Assembly: GCF_000016825.1 (NCBI RefSeq)
Contig: NC_009513.1
Span: 182,501-246,500 of the forward strand
Length of the DNA: 64,000 nt
Reading direction: 5' to 3'
Source of the DNA: Limosilactobacillus reuteri subsp. reuteri
GTDB taxonomy: Bacteria > Bacillota > Bacilli > Lactobacillales > Lactobacillaceae
Positions 1 through 8,007 of this stretch are shown here, in pieces (the first letter of the stretch is position 1; every line of letters begins with the position of its first letter). Both the position numbers and the translations under genes were made by a program. The notes under the pieces were generated by a model, which saw only the letters and a program-made list of their open reading frames with translations, was not told the origin of the DNA and searched no databases.

Positions 1-118
1 GTGTGGTGATGATGGCTTGAAGGATACACCTGTTCCCATGCCGAACACAGAAGTTAAGCTTCAACACGCCGAAAGTAGTTGGGGGATCGCTCCCTGCGAG
101 GATAGGACGTTGCCATGC
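1..118 (+). rRNA. rrf: 5S ribosomal RNA
   Basis: This is 5S rRNA, the last gene of an rRNA operon whose 16S and 23S genes lie upstream of the window. The 5' and 3' ends (bases 1-8 and 111-118) pair to form the terminal helix, with G-T wobbles. The internal segment with CCGAACACAGAAGTTAAG is the hallmark 5S loop region. The mature 5' end could be at base 1 or 2. Confidence 0.95.
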
Positions 119-125
119 GATCAAA

Positions 126-160
126 ACGTGAACCGGTTAAACGATTCGCGTCTTTTCTTT
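126..160 (+). terminator. rRNA operon terminator candidate
   Basis: Bases 126-132 (ACGTGAA) pair with 145-151 (TTCGCGT, one G-U) directly after the 5S gene, followed by a T-rich run. The placement fits the end of the rRNA operon. A separate -10 box (TATAAT, 176-181) then precedes the tRNA, which suggests the tRNA may be transcribed on its own. Confidence 0.6.
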
Positions 161-201
161 AATAACATTTTCTGGTATAATTAATTAGGAATTGTTATTA
201 T

Positions 202-274
202 GCTGACTTAGCTCAGTTGGCAGAGCACGTCACTAGTAATGATGAGGTCGGAGGTTCGAATCCTCTAGTCAGCA
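202..274 (+). tRNA. tRNA-Thr (anticodon AGT)
   Basis: The cloverleaf folds cleanly. Acceptor GCTGACT (202-208) pairs with AGTCAGC (267-273). The anticodon stem CGTCA/TGATG encloses the loop CTAGTAA, giving anticodon AGT. The T-arm is GGAGG-TTCGAAT-CCTCT and the discriminator is A274. CCA is not encoded. An A at wobble position 34 is unusual for bacterial threonine tRNAs. A second tRNA-Thr, with GGT, lies at 51100. Confidence 0.93.
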
Positions 275-296
275 TATCTAAACTTAACAAAGTTTA

Positions 297-350
297 ATAC
301 TCCTTGATATATCAATACTTTTCAAAGGTATATCAAGGAGTATTTTTGTT
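297..350 (+). terminator. Rho-independent terminator after tRNA-Thr
   Basis: A perfect 15-bp stem (297-311 with 329-343) is followed by TTTTTGTTTTT. It closes the rRNA/tRNA unit and separates it from the mobile-element region. Confidence 0.85.
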
Positions 351-463
351 TTTAAACTAAAAAAGAGGGTAAGCAGTCGTAAGCAGTCCATATTGACACG
401 TCTAGCCATCAAAAACTTAGTCTTCTATACTAAAAGCAATCTTAGTACAGGAGGCTTTTTCTT

Positions 464-652
464 ATGGAAGGAAAACACGATATTGTATCACCAATTTTTA
501 AGCCCAAGAATTCAGTTGTTAATAAGGATGAATTTATTCCTCGGCCAGCCGCAAAACTACAAGTTGATAACATTGAATTAACGATCTTTAAGGGAGCTAA
601 TCTCAGTCTTGCGACTGATATAGCTAAAGTGGTTATTCGTTATGCTCATTAA
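464..652 (+). CDS. IS66-family accessory protein (first ORF)
   Basis: This 62-residue ORF sits in the first position of the IS66 element. A strong AGGAGG lies upstream of the ATG. It overlaps the start of the TnpB-like ORF by 11 bases, which suggests translational coupling. A diverged relative (shared features IVSPIFK versus IITPVFK, and RPA-K) is found truncated at 2774. Its role in transposition is not established from sequence alone. The translated frame could also begin upstream at 393, but the ribosome binding site supports 464. Confidence 0.75.
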   Translation: MEGKHDIVSPIFKPKNSVVNKDEFIPRPAAKLQVDNIELTIFKGANLSLATDIAKVVIRYAH

Positions 653-998
653 TTGGCAGACACCGGAGCATGTTTACCTTGTTTGCGGTAAAACAGACCT
701 CCGTAAAGGAATTGACGGTTTAGCGATGGTAGTTGCGGAGAACTTTGGACTGGAGTTATATAATAATTCGCTTTTTTTATTTTGTGGTAGTCGCAACGAT
801 CGGTTCAAAGCCCTTTATTGGGATGACGAAGGCTTCATTCTGCTATATAAAAGATATGAGAATGGGAGTTTAAGATGGCCTAAGAACAAAAGTGAAGTTA
901 AAGAACTAAAGCCAGCGCAACTAAATGCCTTATTTACAGGTCTATCCCCATTCCCCGAGCGAAGCATTCATAAAATTAAACCAGGAAGTTTATATTAA
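642..998 (+). CDS. tnpB: IS66 family TnpB accessory protein
   Basis: A 118-residue protein with the typical IS66 TnpB (Orf2) layout: VYLVCGKTDLRKGIDGLA near the N-terminus, then LFLFCGSRNDRFKALYWDDEGF and a lysine-rich tail. The length is normal for the family (about 115-120). In IS66 elements TnpB is needed for efficient transposition, with an unclear molecular role. It overlaps the preceding ORF and lies 66 bases before the transposase gene. Confidence 0.92.
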   Translation: MLINWQTPEHVYLVCGKTDLRKGIDGLAMVVAENFGLELYNNSLFLFCGSRNDRFKALYWDDEGFILLYKRYENGSLRWPKNKSEVKELKPAQLNALFTGLSPFPERSIHKIKPGSLY

Positions 999-1064
999 GC
1001 TCTTTTTAAACTGTTTTGGCTCTGATATAATAACAAAAGTTTATTAGATCGGAGGTGACGTACA

Positions 1065-2594
1065 ATGACTGAATCATTAAAGAAACAAAACGAAGCACTA
1101 CGTGCGCAGTTGAAGAAAGCGCAAGAACAACTTGAACGACAAGCAGCTACGATTAAGCAACTGCAGGAAATAATTTTTGGAAAAAAAACTGAAGTTTTAG
1201 AGCAGGTAGCTGATGGACAACTATCACTATTTGATCCAGTTGATGATCTGAACTTGGATCAAGAGATTACTGAAGTAGTTAAAACAACTACGACTAAGGT
1301 CGTACGTCATCGACCAGCAAAGAAGCAACTAACTCGTCAAGAGTTTTTAGACCAACTTCCTCAAGTCGAGGAAGTTGTTTCTTTAAAAACGACTGCCTGT
1401 CCAGATTGTCAGCACAAAATGGCTCATATTGGAAAACGATTGGCACGACGGGAAGCTAGACTAAAAGAGCCCGAATTGTATTGTGCCAACTTATATGAGG
1501 AAAGCTATAAGTGTAAACACTGTAGTCAAGATGAAAATGATAAATTGGTAACTAGTAAGGCGCCCATGGCTTTATTACCACATAGTTACTTTTCAAGCAG
1601 TACTATGGCATTCATCGCCTATTTAAAATTTAATCTGGCGTTGCCTTTCCATCGGCAAGAAGGTTTTGTACAAGGGCTGGGATTACCTGTTAGTGCCAAG
1701 CAAATGGCCTCGAATATTATTAAAGTTAGTCAAACGTACTTAGAGCCGTTGTATCAGTATTTAAGCAATATAATTAGACAAGAACCAGTCATTCATATGG
1801 ATGAAACACCTTTTAAAGTCGTTGATAGTCCTAAATCCCAAGACTATTTCTGGGTAACGCGGACAACGAAAGAGTTTGCCCAACATCCGGTTGTAGTCTT
1901 TCATCATGCCAATACGCGTTCTGGTAGAATCATTGGACAAATAGTCGGTAATAATTATCCGGGTATTATCATGTGCGATGGGTATAAAGGGTATAGTAAT
2001 CAACTCTATCCGCAAGCAAAATTTGGTTCGTGCTTAGTGCATATTCGGCGAGAGTTTGTCAAACTGGTTAAGGCACTTCCCAAAACAATGAAGGCGTCCA
2101 AAGCGCAACAAGCAATAACTCTTCTTAGTCAGGTTTTCCATTCGGAAAACCAGTTGAGTTATCAAACGGCTAATGAGAAGTTAGTGCAACGGCAAATCCA
2201 TGTCAAACCGCTAATGGATAAATTTTACAATTACATTAGCCAGATTAGCCAGCCGATTGGACAGTTGCGTAAGGCAATTCAGAACGCCATCCAGTTAAAA
2301 TCACGAGTGTATCGTGTATTTGAAAATGGACAATTACCGTTAAGCAACAATTCAGTTGAGCAAAGTATTCGGCCATCAACACTAATTCGAAAGAATTGTC
2401 TATTCGCAAAAACCGAAGAAGGTGCCAAGGCGAACGCCGTCTACTATAGCTTAGTAGAAACAGCTAAACTAAACCAGCTTAACGTCCAGCGGTACTTAAA
2501 ATACTTGTTTGATCACCTACCAGAGAGCAATTGTCAAGATCTGGCAGCTTTTTTGCCGTGGTCAAAAAGCGTACAAGAAGAATGTCACGAATAG
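1065..2594 (+). CDS. tnpC: IS66 family transposase TnpC
   Basis: A 509-residue transposase that cuts and joins DNA at the element ends. Residues 1-45 are a charged coiled coil, as in other TnpC proteins. A CPDC...CKHC zinc-finger-like segment lies near residues 112-152. The DDE core includes HMDETPFKV near residue 245 and the CDGYKGY segment near 305. The C-terminus carries the family signature LPLSNNSVEQSIRP followed by RKN. The start is supported by CGGAGGTG upstream. The gene is full length and ends just before a terminator inside the element. Confidence 0.95.
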   Translation: MTESLKKQNEALRAQLKKAQEQLERQAATIKQLQEIIFGKKTEVLEQVADGQLSLFDPVDDLNLDQEITEVVKTTTTKVVRHRPAKKQLTRQEFLDQLPQVEEVVSLKTTACPDCQHKMAHIGKRLARREARLKEPELYCANLYEESYKCKHCSQDENDKLVTSKAPMALLPHSYFSSSTMAFIAYLKFNLALPFHRQEGFVQGLGLPVSAKQMASNIIKVSQTYLEPLYQYLSNIIRQEPVIHMDETPFKVVDSPKSQDYFWVTRTTKEFAQHPVVVFHHANTRSGRIIGQIVGNNYPGIIMCDGYKGYSNQLYPQAKFGSCLVHIRREFVKLVKALPKTMKASKAQQAITLLSQVFHSENQLSYQTANEKLVQRQIHVKPLMDKFYNYISQISQPIGQLRKAIQNAIQLKSRVYRVFENGQLPLSNNSVEQSIRPSTLIRKNCLFAKTEEGAKANAVYYSLVETAKLNQLNVQRYLKYLFDHLPESNCQDLAAFLPWSKSVQEECHE

Positions 2595-2639
2595 AAAATC
2601 CCCGTGAAGCCATCAAGGACGATTCTACGGGGATTTTTT
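2595..2639 (+). terminator. Terminator at the end of the IS66 tnp genes
   Basis: The stem AAAATCCCCGT (2595-2605) with ACGGGGATTTT is followed by T residues, immediately after the tnpC stop codon and within the element. Confidence 0.85.
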
Positions 2640-2673
2640 GTCTGTCAATAATGTGTCAATATGGACTGCTTAC

Positions 2674-2908
2674 AAGCAGTCAATAACAGTAAGCAGTCAA
2701 TAACAGTATGTCTAGCCCTGGCTACCCCGGATCTCCTATACTGAGACTATCATCAGTAAGGAGATTTTTATGTATGACAAAACAAAATGAAATTATTACC
2801 CCGGTTTTCAAAAATAAAGCAAGTGATTTTAAGAAGCATGTTTTTACGGCACGCCCTGCTATAAAAATCAATGTAAATGAAGTTGAATTGTAAGCAGTCA
2901 ATAACAGT
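2674..2908 (+). repeat. Three direct copies of a 17-bp IS66-end-like unit
   Basis: AAGCAGTCAATAACAGT occurs at 2674-2690, immediately again at 2691-2707, and a third time at 2892-2908. The first copy was interrupted by the IS66 element, whose target duplication is the first eight bases. Each copy except the interrupted first is preceded by GT, giving the IS66-like terminus GTAAGCAGTC. The third copy lies exactly where a truncated IS66 orf1 stops and an ISL3 fragment begins, so the repeat probably took part in the deletion or rearrangement. Confidence 0.85.
2774..2893 (+). pseudogene. Truncated orf1 of a second IS66-family element
   Basis: A 39-residue ORF with an AAGGAG ribosome binding site resembles the N-terminal half of the IS66 accessory protein at 464: MTKQNEIITPVFKNK here, MEGKHDIVSPIFKPK there. 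Similarity stops at the third 17-bp repeat, which supplies the stop codon. No tnpB or tnpC follows. This is the left end of a different, decayed IS66 element; only about 200 bases remain. Confidence 0.75.
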
Positions 2909-3434
2909 ACGGATTGAAAAAATTGGGATCATGAGCTACCGACGTTTGCGAAAAGGTGATTCTGCGGAGCAGAAACAAGCTCGGCGCCTTAAACGTTATT
3001 GGCGGCTATTTCTTCAAGATCGGGAAAATTTAAGTACAAAAGTTTATTACGAAGGACGTTATTTTAATCGCGTTGTTAATTCCATTATGATCTTAGACTT
3101 AATATTAGCGTATGACCAAGAGTTAAGAGCCACCTATAATTTTATTCAATCCTTGAAGCATGCTTACAATCAACGTGATTTTACAACTTTCTTTCAATTA
3201 CTTAAACTCCGGCCAGACAGTGTCAGCCATTATACAATCCACCGTTGTCAAGCTTTAGCGCGCTATAAAGAGGGAATTAAACGTGGCTTTGAGACGAAGT
3301 TCTCAAATGGTCGAACCGAAGGGATTAATAATCGAATTAAAACTATCAAACGAGTTGCCTGTGGTTATCGTTACTTTACGGCATTTAAAACGCGGATTTA
3401 TTTAATTATTGGCCACCAAATTCAAACTAACTAA
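2909..3434 (+). pseudogene. ISL3-family transposase, C-terminal fragment
   Basis: The open frame encodes the last roughly 175 residues of an ISL3-type transposase. It contains the family's C-terminal signature around SNGRTEGINNRIKTIKR followed by VACGYRYFTAFKTRI. Full ISL3 transposases are about 400-430 residues, so the N-terminal zinc-finger/HTH half and part of the DDE core are missing. The truncation falls at the 17-bp repeat at 2892-2908. An ISL3-like terminus is found downstream at about 3496-3523 (reverse complement starts GGCTCTACGTCAAGTAGTG), so the right end of the element survives. It is not expected to be active. Confidence 0.85.
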
Positions 3435-3495
3435 AAAGAACTGTCACGAATGACGATTCTAACTAAACCAATTTAATTGGCGAAAATTCATATTT

Positions 3496-3523
3496 GAGTA
3501 TCAACACTACTTGACGTAGAGCC
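3496..3523 (+). repeat. Right terminal inverted repeat of the ISL3 remnant
   Basis: Read on the minus strand, this begins GGCTCTACGTCAAGTAGTG, matching the general ISL3-family end (GGCTCT...). The matching left end is absent from the window. Confidence 0.6.
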
Positions 3524-3575
3524 AAAAAAGTGTGTGCATAAGCTTGCATCAGGAAAAGATTGTATCTACTGATTT

Positions 3576-3599
3576 AATAGGCTTTGTGCCTATTTTTTT
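3576..3599 (+). terminator. Small Rho-independent terminator
   Basis: AATAGGC (3576-3582) pairs with GCCTATT (3588-3594), followed by a T run. No intact plus-strand gene precedes it apart from the ISL3 fragment, so it may be a leftover of a lost gene. Bases 3524-3708 hold nothing else recognisable. Confidence 0.65.
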
Positions 3600-4014
3600 G
3601 TGTGCAAACGTATAAATAAAACGATGTTAAAGACATAGAAAAAAATCAATGACGTTATTTATGAGTATTGCTGCGTGGTTGTTTTGGCTAGTTTAAACTG
3701 TTGAATTCTCACGTTTGATTATTGAAAACAATGATTACCGACGACAGTTGATCTTCCATTTTGGCCGGTGCAGCGACGAAATCGTAAATTACTAAAATAA
3801 ATGGATCGTTCAATAACTCGCTGTCTACGGCATGATACCGTGATGTTTTATCGGTGGAAGTACAAAATTAAAAGTTAATGGATTTATATCCGCTACATGA
3901 CAAACATGTTTTAATTCTTCGGCTGTTGATTTAACCATCATTATGATTTCGGCATTAGCTGAATCGCTGAGTTGAGGGACGGCGTTTAGAAAAGTGTATT
4001 TGTTAATCCCGAAA

Positions 4015-5076
4015 TGTCAATTTAAATTAGAAAAAAGTTGAAAGCTGTTCTTCTGTGACATAACTCATGAATACTTCTAGTGGTGTACGATAATTAAGAG
4101 ACTTTCGTGGGATATTGTTGCGACGGTGCATTAGCTGAGTGACTAGTTCGTTTGGTAAATGGCGAAAATCTAGCTTTTTGCTAAGACCGTCACGACGCAA
4201 GATGCCGTTATTATTTTCGTTTAACCCTCGTTGATTGGGAGCACCGACTTCCGCAAAATAGGTATGAAGATCATACTTATTGGCTATCTCTCGCCATCCA
4301 GCAAATTCTTTCCCATTATCAAAAGTAATTGATTTAACAAAGTGACGTGGCAGTTTAGCGAGCCATTGGTCAAGCTGGCAATTCACTGCTTCGTCTGTTT
4401 TATGATGAATATTAAGGACAATCATTACTTTGGATTGTCGCTCTACTAGCGTCATTACCGCTCCGCGGTGAGCTTTACCTTGAACTGTATCAGCTTCAAA
4501 GTGTCCAAATTCATGTTGGTAATGCGGAAAATCACGATATCGTTGATAGATACTGCGTCCTAATTGGCCAGCTTTACCACGATGTTCCACATAGCCATTG
4601 GGATGGCGTTTTCCTTTCATCGGTAGCTGTTTAACGGAAAAGCCATACTGATTGCGGGCAAACATGCGATAGAGGGTGCGCATACTGCAACTAATCGGGT
4701 GTTCATGACGACCAATAATAGTATCAGGAGTCCAACCAGCCTTGATTTGTGCATGGATATAGTTAACCTCGATAGTTGGCAGTTGGGTCTGCTTCCGACC
4801 ACAACGACGTTTATGACGCTGATAAGTCTGAAGATATTGGTCGATGGTTTTACCGTTATTGAGGAAACGATAAACACGATAGATGGTTTCTTGACTACGT
4901 TGAAGTAATTTAGCGGCCCGATAAGCTTTAGTGCCTTGATACCAAAAATCAGCTATGAGAGTTAATTCGCGTGTGGTAAGATGTTTATAGGTCATTTGTG
5001 ATTGCCTTTCTTTTGATTAGGGATACTCAAAAGTCTATCACAAATGGCTTTTTATTTTTTCTAACTTAATTTTACA
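4015..5076 (-). mobile_element. IS30-family insertion sequence
   Basis: The element is 1062 bp with imperfect 21-bp terminal inverted repeats at 4015-4035 and 5056-5076 (18 of 21 positions match). A likely 2-bp target duplication AA lies at 4013-4014 and 5077-5078; IS30 elements make 2-3 bp duplications. It carries one complete transposase gene. The insertion falls between codons 4 and 5 of a small minus-strand gene. Confidence 0.88.
4027..4995 (-). CDS. IS30 family transposase
   Basis: A 322-residue DDE transposase. The N-terminal HTH begins MTYKHLTTRELTLIADFW. The catalytic core contains FEADTVQGK (first Asp), SITFDNGKEF (second Asp) and the downstream Glu in LNENNNGILRR. These are the characteristic IS30 motifs, and the length is typical. 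The gene is intact and fills the element, so it could be mobile. Confidence 0.95.
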   Translation of the reverse strand: MTYKHLTTRELTLIADFWYQGTKAYRAAKLLQRSQETIYRVYRFLNNGKTIDQYLQTYQRHKRRCGRKQTQLPTIEVNYIHAQIKAGWTPDTIIGRHEHPISCSMRTLYRMFARNQYGFSVKQLPMKGKRHPNGYVEHRGKAGQLGRSIYQRYRDFPHYQHEFGHFEADTVQGKAHRGAVMTLVERQSKVMIVLNIHHKTDEAVNCQLDQWLAKLPRHFVKSITFDNGKEFAGWREIANKYDLHTYFAEVGAPNQRGLNENNNGILRRDGLSKKLDFRHLPNELVTQLMHRRNNIPRKSLNYRTPLEVFMSYVTEEQLSTFF

Positions 5077-5194
5077 AACGGCGAATCATAAAACTACCTT
5101 GTAACAATTATTTTTAATTTATCATGAATGAACAGATGCCGATTTTTTTATTGCAATTTTGGATTGCGCTATAATATTTGATGAGGTGAAAAAG

Positions 5195-5911
5195 ATGGTT
5201 GACAAAATTGTTGCACGACCGCTAATTACGATTGCAAATATTATCTGGAGCTTTAATCCGCAAACGCACTTGCCCCAAATCCTGCTTGTAAAACGGGCAT
5301 ATGCACCTTTTAAGGATCGGTGGGCACTCCCGGAAACTCTATTACGGAGCAATGAAAGCGCCAAAATTGCTTGCATTCGTTTGATTAAGGATAAAATTGG
5401 GGTTCAGCTTTCCAATAGTGCGACCGAACAATTAGCAACATTTACTAATCCCCAGCGGGTTAGTGGCGACCGCGCGTTGGCGATTGCTTACATGACATTT
5501 TTACCAGTGATGCCCCAGCTTAAAGCCGGATACGGGGCGACAGAAGTGCGGTGGTTTAGTCTCAATTTTGACCATGGTGACTTCCTGCTGCAAAACGGCG
5601 AACTTGTCTTGGGGTTATCCGACGATTCACCGTTAGCATTTGACCATCACCAAATTATTGGGACTGCAATTAGGCGCATTAAAAATAAATTAAACTATCA
5701 GCCGACGATTCTCCAGATCCTGGGGCCAACCTTTACTTTACGCCAGGCACGAGAAGTCTATGCGATCTTTTTACAAACAACGGTCGAGAAAATTGATAAT
5801 TCTAACTTTAAGAAAACCCATCGAAAAATATTTAAGGAGGTTGGAACGGCTGCTACTAAGCGTTCGGGACGGCCGCCTAAGCTATTTAAACTGGCGGAGG
5901 GTTGTATTTAA
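5195..5911 (+). CDS. nrtR: NrtR-like transcriptional regulator of NAD biosynthesis (Nudix plus winged helix)
   Basis: A 238-residue protein with an N-terminal Nudix-like domain (residues 8-130) and a C-terminal winged helix ending GRPPKLFKL, the NrtR layout. The Nudix box around LPETLLRSNESAKIACIRLI has lost the usual REXXEE catalytic glutamates, as expected for a sensor rather than an enzyme. NrtR proteins bind ADP-ribose-type ligands and repress NAD-salvage genes. The neighbours pncB and pncA support this role. The ATG at 5195 was chosen over the upstream start because AGGTG lies seven bases before it. A TATAAT (5170-5175) precedes the gene. Confidence 0.85.
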   Translation: MVDKIVARPLITIANIIWSFNPQTHLPQILLVKRAYAPFKDRWALPETLLRSNESAKIACIRLIKDKIGVQLSNSATEQLATFTNPQRVSGDRALAIAYMTFLPVMPQLKAGYGATEVRWFSLNFDHGDFLLQNGELVLGLSDDSPLAFDHHQIIGTAIRRIKNKLNYQPTILQILGPTFTLRQAREVYAIFLQTTVEKIDNSNFKKTHRKIFKEVGTAATKRSGRPPKLFKLAEGCI

Positions 5912-5960
5912 AAATAGCGGTGCTATAATCGGAATAATAAAAGTTAATCATACTTTTATT
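5902..5960 (+). promoter_or_regulatory. Promoter and candidate NrtR operator before pncB
   Basis: A -35-like TTGTAT (5902-5907), 16 bases, and TATAAT (5924-5929) form a promoter overlapping the end of nrtR. Directly downstream lies a perfect inverted repeat, AATAAAAGT (5936-5944) and ACTTTTATT (5952-5960), with a 7-base spacer. It sits where the transcription start would be. A repressor bound there would block pncB-pncA. The AT-rich palindrome followed by T residues could also act as a weak terminator. Confidence 0.5.
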
Positions 5961-6012
5961 TTTTACTATAATTTAGGTACTTTTTACTTAAAAGATTGGA
6001 AGCAAATATTAG

Positions 6013-7446
6013 ATGAATCATGAATTATTAACCGATATGTACGAATTTTCGATGGCAAATGGTTATTATCTAACGCTTTCTCATGATAAACAGGCTCGGT
6101 TTGATGTCTTTTACCGGAAGGCTCCTGATGATGGCAGCTTTGTCATCAGTGCTGGATTAAAGCAGGTAGTTGATGAAGTTAAGAACTGGCACTTTTCTCC
6201 TGATGATATTGCTTACTTGAAATCATTGAAGCATTTTTCAGATGACTTTCTTTTTTACTTAACTGAAGCTCACAATCGGTGCTCCATTGAAGCATTACCG
6301 GAAGGGACGCCGGTTTTCCCGCAAGAACCGTTTCTAAGTATTACTGGTCCCTTGATGGACGTTCAATTGCTCGAGACGCTTATTTTAAACATCATTAATC
6401 ACCAGTCGTTGATTGCAACAAAGGCATGGCAAATCACAAGTGCCGCGGACAATCGGCCAGTAATGGAATTTGGTGCGCGGCGGGCGCAAGGACCTGATGC
6501 CGCAATCTACGGAGCACGGGCTGCAATCATTGGTGGTTGTGGAAGCACCTCCAATGTTCTCGCAGCTAAACTGTTTAATGTGCCAGCAGTCGGGACAATG
6601 GCTCACGCCTGGATCGAAAGTTTTCCTGATGAATTGACCGCCTTTCGGGCATGGGCAAAAATTTATCCTGATAATGCGGCGTTGCTGGTTGATACTTACG
6701 ATGTTTTGCAATCTGGGGTGCCAAACGCAATTAAGGTATTTAAGGAATTACGGGCTGCAGGGCATGAACCAGTCGGCATCCGCATTGATTCAGGGGACAT
6801 TGCCCAACTAGCAAAGCAGGCCCGGAAGATGATGGATGATGCAGGGTTCCCTGATGCGAAGATCACTGCCTCGAATGCTCTCGATGCTCATATTATCAAG
6901 TCGCTATTAAATCAAGGTGCTCCACTGGACAACTTTGGAATTGGGGAAAGATTGATAACGAGTTCATCTAGTCCTGTTTTGAGTGGGGTCTATAAGATGG
7001 CGGCGCTTGAAAATAAAGGTAAGTGGGAGCCCAAAATCAAGATCAGTAATAGTCGAGAAAAGGTAACGCTGCCGGGACATAAGCAGGTTTACCGCTTATA
7101 CGATAAGCATGATCCCCAGCATGCCGTTGCGGATGTGATTGCCCTGGCTGATGAACAGATTGGGTCCAAGATTACGGCAATCAGTGCCGACGTTCATGTG
7201 ACCCGGAACAAGGTTATTTTGACTGACTTTATTGCTAAGCCGTTACTGCAGCAAGTGTTAACGCCTGATAAGACGGCGACATGCGAAGCTAATCCCTTTG
7301 TAATTCAACGGTTTGCGAAGAAGAATTTAGCACAGTTGCCGGCAGCAACCCAACGCTTGCTCAATCCTGACCACTTCCCTGTTTACCTAACGAAGCGTCT
7401 TGTTGATTTACAACAAAAATTAATTGATGAAGCTACCAATATGTAA
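6013..7446 (+). CDS. pncB: Nicotinate phosphoribosyltransferase
   Basis: A 477-residue enzyme of the Preiss-Handler pathway that converts nicotinate and PRPP to nicotinate mononucleotide with ATP. The N-terminus MNHELLTDMYEFSMANGYY is diagnostic of the long bacterial PncB type. Internal signatures include EFGARRAQGPDAA, GTMAHAWIESFPDE and GIRIDSGDIA (the PRPP and phosphate-binding loops). The length is normal. It lies behind the NrtR-like regulator and 12 bases before pncA. NAD salvage matters in lactobacilli that cannot make NAD de novo. Confidence 0.96.
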   Translation: MNHELLTDMYEFSMANGYYLTLSHDKQARFDVFYRKAPDDGSFVISAGLKQVVDEVKNWHFSPDDIAYLKSLKHFSDDFLFYLTEAHNRCSIEALPEGTPVFPQEPFLSITGPLMDVQLLETLILNIINHQSLIATKAWQITSAADNRPVMEFGARRAQGPDAAIYGARAAIIGGCGSTSNVLAAKLFNVPAVGTMAHAWIESFPDELTAFRAWAKIYPDNAALLVDTYDVLQSGVPNAIKVFKELRAAGHEPVGIRIDSGDIAQLAKQARKMMDDAGFPDAKITASNALDAHIIKSLLNQGAPLDNFGIGERLITSSSSPVLSGVYKMAALENKGKWEPKIKISNSREKVTLPGHKQVYRLYDKHDPQHAVADVIALADEQIGSKITAISADVHVTRNKVILTDFIAKPLLQQVLTPDKTATCEANPFVIQRFAKKNLAQLPAATQRLLNPDHFPVYLTKRLVDLQQKLIDEATNM

Positions 7447-7458
7447 GAGAGGTAAGAA

Positions 7459-8007
7459 ATGATGGCAAAAGCATTATTGATAATTGATTATACTTATGAT
7501 TCTGTTGCAGATGACGGTGCACTAACATGCGGTAAGCCGGCGCAAAAGCTTGAGAATAGTCTCGTTGAATTGGCCGATAAATTTTATCGGGCAGGGGATT
7601 ATGTAATCTTCCCAACCGATGGGCATACGGGGGATAAGTTCAGCCCGGAATATAAGCTATACCTCCGGCACAATATTGTTGGGACGTCAGGACAGTTACT
7701 ATATGGCGAGTTAAAGGAGTGGTATGACCAGCACTGCGATAGCGACCGGGTATACCAGTTCAATAAGAATCGTTATTCCGCTTTTCAGAATACTAATCTC
7801 GATAATTATTTACGTGAACGAAAAATTGATGACTTGTGGCTTGCCGGCTTGTGTACTGATATTTGTGTTCTTCATACGGCCATTTCTGCCTATAATTTGA
7901 ATTACCATCTTACTATTCCGAGGAAAGACGTTGCAACCTTCACTAATAATGGTCAACAGTGGGCGCTGGATCATTTTAAGAATTCATTAGGGGCAACCTT
8001 GGTTTAA
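7459..8007 (+). CDS. pncA: Nicotinamidase (cysteine hydrolase family)
   Basis: A 182-residue isochorismatase-fold enzyme that deamidates nicotinamide to nicotinate, the substrate of PncB. The catalytic triad is visible: Asp in LLIIDYTYDS (residue 10), Lys in QFNKNRYSAF, and Cys in LAGLCTDICVLHTA. The metal-binding DGH segment (PTDGHTGD) is present. GAGAGG lies upstream of the ATG. It is transcribed with pncB. Confidence 0.93.
   Translation: MMAKALLIIDYTYDSVADDGALTCGKPAQKLENSLVELADKFYRAGDYVIFPTDGHTGDKFSPEYKLYLRHNIVGTSGQLLYGELKEWYDQHCDSDRVYQFNKNRYSAFQNTNLDNYLRERKIDDLWLAGLCTDICVLHTAISAYNLNYHLTIPRKDVATFTNNGQQWALDHFKNSLGATLV

Larger units (their letters stand above)
379..2673 (+). mobile_element. 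IS66-family insertion sequence, apparently complete
   Basis: The element has perfect 20-bp terminal inverted repeats: 379-398 (GTAAGCAGTCCATATTGACA) and its exact reverse complement at 2654-2673. It is flanked by an 8-bp target duplication AAGCAGTC at 371-378 and 2674-2681, the duplication length known for the IS66 family. Three ORFs in the usual order (short orf1-like, TnpB, TnpC) fill it, ending in a terminator. Nothing inside is visibly broken, so it may be active. The target was itself an IS66-type end, because GT plus AAGCAGTC recreates GTAAGCAGTC just outside the left end. Confidence 0.92.
3709..5089 (-). pseudogene. Small gene of unknown function split by IS30 and frameshifted
   Basis: Removing the IS30 element (4015-5076) and one copy of the AA duplication restores a minus-strand frame. 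It has an ATG at 5089, an AAGGTAG ribosome binding site just upstream, and MIRRFGINKYTF running across the junction. The frame reads through ...AEIIMMVKSTAEELKHV... to a TAG near 3829. A one-base loss there would restore ...VDSELLNDPFILVIYDF... to a stop at 3709, giving about 105 residues. I do not recognise the family. Two independent lesions show the gene is dead. Its start lies about 100 bases from the divergent nrtR-like gene. Confidence 0.6.

Noticed and set aside
5071..5086. 16-base match TTTACAAACGGCGAAT between the IS30 junction and 11906-11921
   Set aside because: It spans half of the IS30 end and half of the flank here and lies inside a coding scrap there. A single 16-base match is within chance for this length of AT-rich DNA.
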